Assembly (NCBI RefSeq): GCF_000359745.1
Contig: NZ_AQHN01000055.1
Coordinates: 310,001-374,000 of the forward strand
Length of the DNA stretch: 64,000 bases
Source: Rhizobium freirei PRF 81
GTDB lineage: Bacteria; Pseudomonadota; Alphaproteobacteria; Rhizobiales; Rhizobiaceae
Direction: 5' to 3'
The notes under the pieces were generated by a model. That model worked only from the letters and a program-made list of their open reading frames with translations. It searched no databases and was not told the DNA's origin. The position numbers and the translations under genes were made by a program. This document shows, one piece after another, positions 61,354-64,000 of this stretch. Position 1 is the stretch's first letter. Every line of letters begins with the position of its first letter.

Positions 61354-61941
61354 TCAGATATCCGCCTGCGAGGTCACGATGCGCGAGACGAGGCCGTAGG
61401 ACTTGGCTTCCTCGGCGGAGAGCCAATAGTCGCGGTCCGTATCCTTCGCGATGCGCTCGACGGGCTGGCCGGTGGCTTCCGAGAAGATCTTGTTCAGGCG
61501 CTCGTTCATCTTGATGATTTCGCGGGCCTGGATTTCGATATCGGAGGCCATGCCGCGCGTGCCGCCGGACGGTTGGTGCAGCAGGAAGCGCGTGTTCGGC
61601 AGGCAGATGCGGCGCTCCTTCGGAGCGGCGACATAGATCAGCGCGCCGGCGGAAGCGACCCAGCCCGTGCCGATCATCCAAACCTTCGGCTTGATGAACT
61701 TGATCATGTCGTGAATGGAATCGCCGGATTCGACATGGCCGCCAGGCGAATTCACATAGATGCGGATATCGTCGTCGCTGGCGGCGGCAAGCGCTACGAG
61801 CTGCGAGCACACCTTCTGCGCCAGCTCCTGGGTGATGCCGCCATAGATGAAGATCGAACGCGACTTGAAAAGATTCGCCTCCGCGTCCTTGCCCAAAGGC
61901 AGCTCGGTCTTCTTGTCTTCCTGTTCGTCTTCGTCGTTCAT
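61354..61941 (-). CDS. clpP: ClpP-like ATP-dependent protease subunit
   Basis: 195 residues. Catalytic Ser in [15 protein letters not shown], His in [12 protein letters not shown] and Asp in [14 protein letters not shown] are intact; the N-terminus is acidic ([11 protein letters not shown]) and differs from the standard ClpP. It forms the proteolytic chamber used with ClpX or ClpA. No clp ATPase gene is adjacent, so it is a stand-alone ClpP paralog, as rhizobia have several. Terminator at once downstream. Confidence 0.92.
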   Translation of the reverse strand: MNDEDEQEDKKTELPLGKDAEANLFKSRSIFIYGGITQELAQKVCSQLVALAAASDDDIRIYVNSPGGHVESGDSIHDMIKFIKPKVWMIGTGWVASAGALIYVAAPKERRICLPNTRFLLHQPSGGTRGMASDIEIQAREIIKMNERLNKIFSEATGQPVERIAKDTDRDYWLSAEEAKSYGLVSRIVTSQADI

Positions 61942-62172
61942 TCAACTCTCCAGCATGATGCGTCGTTCACCGCACATAGTGCGACTCAATGCGTAAAACA
62001 ATGCTGGAAAAAGACAAGGCGGGAATAGCGGCTGACAACATGGTGTTATGGTTGCGGATTACCGAAATGTAACTTGAAAGGCTTTGAAAAGCCGAGATTG
62101 GATCCTACGTCAGGTCAGCGCGAGAGGAATCGCGCCCCGAATTTGCAGCAACAGATTGCCAAGGAGGCCATC

Positions 62173-62997
62173 ATGTCGCCTGAAGAACGTCAATTGCTCG
62201 CCTCTCTCTTCGATCGCGTGCGCACCGCTTCCAGTACCCAGCGCGACGCCGATGCAGAGACCTTCATCAACCAGTCGGTTCGCGACCAGCCCTATGCGCC
62301 CTATTTCCTGGCGCAGGCCGTCATCATGCAGGAACAGGGCATGAAGGCTGCGGCCGATCGCATCCAGCAGCTCGAAGCGCGTGTGCACGAACTCGAGCAG
62401 CAGAACGCCCAAGCCAATCAGCCGCAGGGCCAGAGCGGCGGTTTCCTCGGCGGAATAGGCTCGCTCTTCGGCGGCGGCCAGCAACAGCAGCGTTCGCCCG
62501 CGCCGCAGGCCGCCAGCCCGCAGCAGCAGGGTCGCCTCTATGACGATTATGCCCGCAATGCCCCGCAACAGCAGCCCGGCCCATGGGGCGGCCAGCCGCA
62601 ACCACAGCCATCCGGCCCCTGGACCCAACAGGCCGCGGCTCCTTCCGCCGGCGGCAGCTTCCTGCGCGGCGCGCTCGGCACTGCAGCCGGCGTGGCCGGC
62701 GGCGTGATGCTGGCGGAATCGCTCTCCAGCCTCTTCAGCCCGCATCTCGGCGGCACAGGCGGCGGTCTCTTTGGCGGCAATGCCGGCAGCGGCCTCTTCG
62801 GAGGCACGGCAGCCAACGCAGCCGAACAGCCGGTGCAGGAAACCATCATCAACAACAACTATTTCGGCAACGGCGATAATAGCGATCAGAATGATCAGAG
62901 CGCGGCCGATTACGCCCAGGATGCTGCCCAGGACGCTGAGGACGACGCCAATGACGATTCGTTCGACAACAGCGACGACGACAGCTCGTTTGCCTGA
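62173..62997 (+). CDS. DUF2076 protein
   Basis: 274 residues from ATG 62173, with a perfect AAGGAGG 5 nt upstream. N-terminal DUF2076 helical domain (about 1-75; MSPEERQLLASLFDRVRTASS... QLEARVHELEQQN), then a low-complexity Gln/Pro/Gly linker (about 80-160). A Gly-rich hydrophobic segment (GALGTAAGVAGGVMLAESLSSLF) and Gly/Asn/Asp-rich end (NNNYFGNGDNSDQND) follow. Family members are periplasmic or membrane-associated in rhizobia; function unknown. Bidirectional terminator follows. Confidence 0.85.
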   Translation: MSPEERQLLASLFDRVRTASSTQRDADAETFINQSVRDQPYAPYFLAQAVIMQEQGMKAAADRIQQLEARVHELEQQNAQANQPQGQSGGFLGGIGSLFGGGQQQQRSPAPQAASPQQQGRLYDDYARNAPQQQPGPWGGQPQPQPSGPWTQQAAAPSAGGSFLRGALGTAAGVAGGVMLAESLSSLFSPHLGGTGGGLFGGNAGSGLFGGTAANAAEQPVQETIINNNYFGNGDNSDQNDQSAADYAQDAAQDAEDDANDDSFDNSDDDSSFA

Positions 62998-63020
62998 GCC
63001 GAAACCGCTATAGACCTTGC

Positions 63021-63052
63021 AAAAAGCCGCCATCCTCGGATGGCGGCTTTTT
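63021..63052. terminator. Bidirectional terminator between DUF2076 and queF
   Basis: AAAAAGCCGCCATCC arm and complement around a short loop, with T-runs on both strands, serving both convergent genes. Confidence 0.9.
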
Positions 63053-63055
63053 CAT

Positions 63056-63520
63056 TCAGCCTCGGCCGCGATAGGGCTGAACGCCCTGATCCGGCAGCCA
63101 GACGCCTTCCGGCGGCTTGCCGGTCTGCCAGAAAACATCGATCGGGATGCCGCCGCGCGGATACCAGTAGGCGCCGATGCGCAGCCACTTCGGCTCCAGC
63201 AGCTCCACCAGACGCTTGGCGATGTAGATCGAGCAATCCTCGTGGAAGGCACCATGATTGCGGAAGGAATGAAGGAAGAGCTTCAGCGACTTCGATTCCA
63301 CCAGCCATTCGTTCGGGACATAGTCGATGACGATATGGGCAAAATCCGGCTGTCCCGTCATCGGGCAAAGCGAGGTGAATTCAGGCGCGGTGAAGCGCAC
63401 GACATAGTCCGTGCCGGCATGGCCCGCCGGCACTTTTTCCAGAACGGCGGATTCGGGGTTGGCAGCCGTTTCCGTTTGGCTGCCAAGCATCGACAGGCCG
63501 GACACATCGGTTTTTGGCAT
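63056..63520 (-). CDS. queF: NADPH-dependent 7-cyano-7-deazaguanine reductase
   Basis: 154 residues, the short type I QueF. It reduces preQ0 to preQ1 in queuosine synthesis. Catalytic Cys is in [16 protein letters not shown] and the QueF motif in [21 protein letters not shown]. The tail [17 protein letters not shown] matches the family. No preQ1 riboswitch could be made out upstream. Divergent from bluB. Confidence 0.94.
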   Translation of the reverse strand: MPKTDVSGLSMLGSQTETAANPESAVLEKVPAGHAGTDYVVRFTAPEFTSLCPMTGQPDFAHIVIDYVPNEWLVESKSLKLFLHSFRNHGAFHEDCSIYIAKRLVELLEPKWLRIGAYWYPRGGIPIDVFWQTGKPPEGVWLPDQGVQPYRGRG

Positions 63521-63704
63521 CTCAGGTCTCCTTGATCATTTTGACGCAGATCCCACGGGCTTCCCTGCCCCCCGGCTCCACATGAATGGTTATTTCGGCA
63601 CCCGCATGGATCGCCCTTGTGGCGTCTTCAAGGCGATTGGGCAGCTGTTATACGTTGGCCCAAGAAAAGCCGCACTGTAAATGCCGTTTGCGATCCGACG
63701 CTAA

Positions 63705-64000
<296 letters not shown>

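Overview
The window is ordinary chromosomal backbone of a high-GC alphaproteobacterium of the Rhizobium/Agrobacterium group. Signs are the separate petA-petB-petC bc1 operon, the long CTC-type ribosomal protein L25, a MidA-type methyltransferase beside lgt, a ClpS paralog without clpA, a bluB gene, and many small conserved rhizobial proteins. Genes are dense, on both strands, often with 1-4 bp overlaps. I see no tRNA or rRNA gene, insertion sequence, prophage or CRISPR array. No CDS shows a clear internal frameshift. The genes at both ends (a histidine kinase and bluB) are cut by the window.

Layout. 0-9 kb: histidine kinase end, DUF1349 protein, CsaA-like protein, ybjN-proC, ubiK-like gene, then lgt - MidA methyltransferase - pgeF - creatinase-like M24 protein, and a Gln-rich lipoprotein. 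9-22.8 kb: prs, an MFS exporter, two tandem paralogous exported proteins of unknown function, rplY, a GGDEF-EAL receptor followed at once by a solute-binding protein, pth, a GNAT, clpS2-like, ychF, and a multi-pass membrane protein. 22.9-37 kb: two MaoC genes, apt, petABC, two ABC exporter half-transporters flanking a LysE gene, trmL, a GHSKG protein and a Na/Pi cotransporter. 37-49 kb: hemF, small proteins, DUF1285-NUDIX-CCA operon, and a five-gene MoxR/DUF58/von Willebrand operon. 49-64 kb: GNATs, a glutathionyl-hydroquinone reductase type GST, NUDIX, metallophosphoesterase, TPR protein with ECF sigma/anti-sigma pair, leuA with a candidate leucine leader, benE, a DeoR-MFS pair, clpP, a DUF2076 protein, queF and the start of bluB.

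The most interesting signals are these. (1) A candidate leaderless leucine leader peptide with its own promoter lies between benE and leuA. (2) A GGDEF-EAL membrane receptor is paired with a periplasmic binding protein and no permease. (3) The ClpS paralog carries Arg at the position of the E. coli gatekeeper Met40. (4) A palindromic operator overlaps a promoter just upstream of a DeoR gene whose mRNA may be leaderless. (5) An FNR/FixK-like box lies upstream of hemF. (6) An M24-fold protein appears to lack the canonical metal ligands. Function calls rest on motif reading only; no database search was run.
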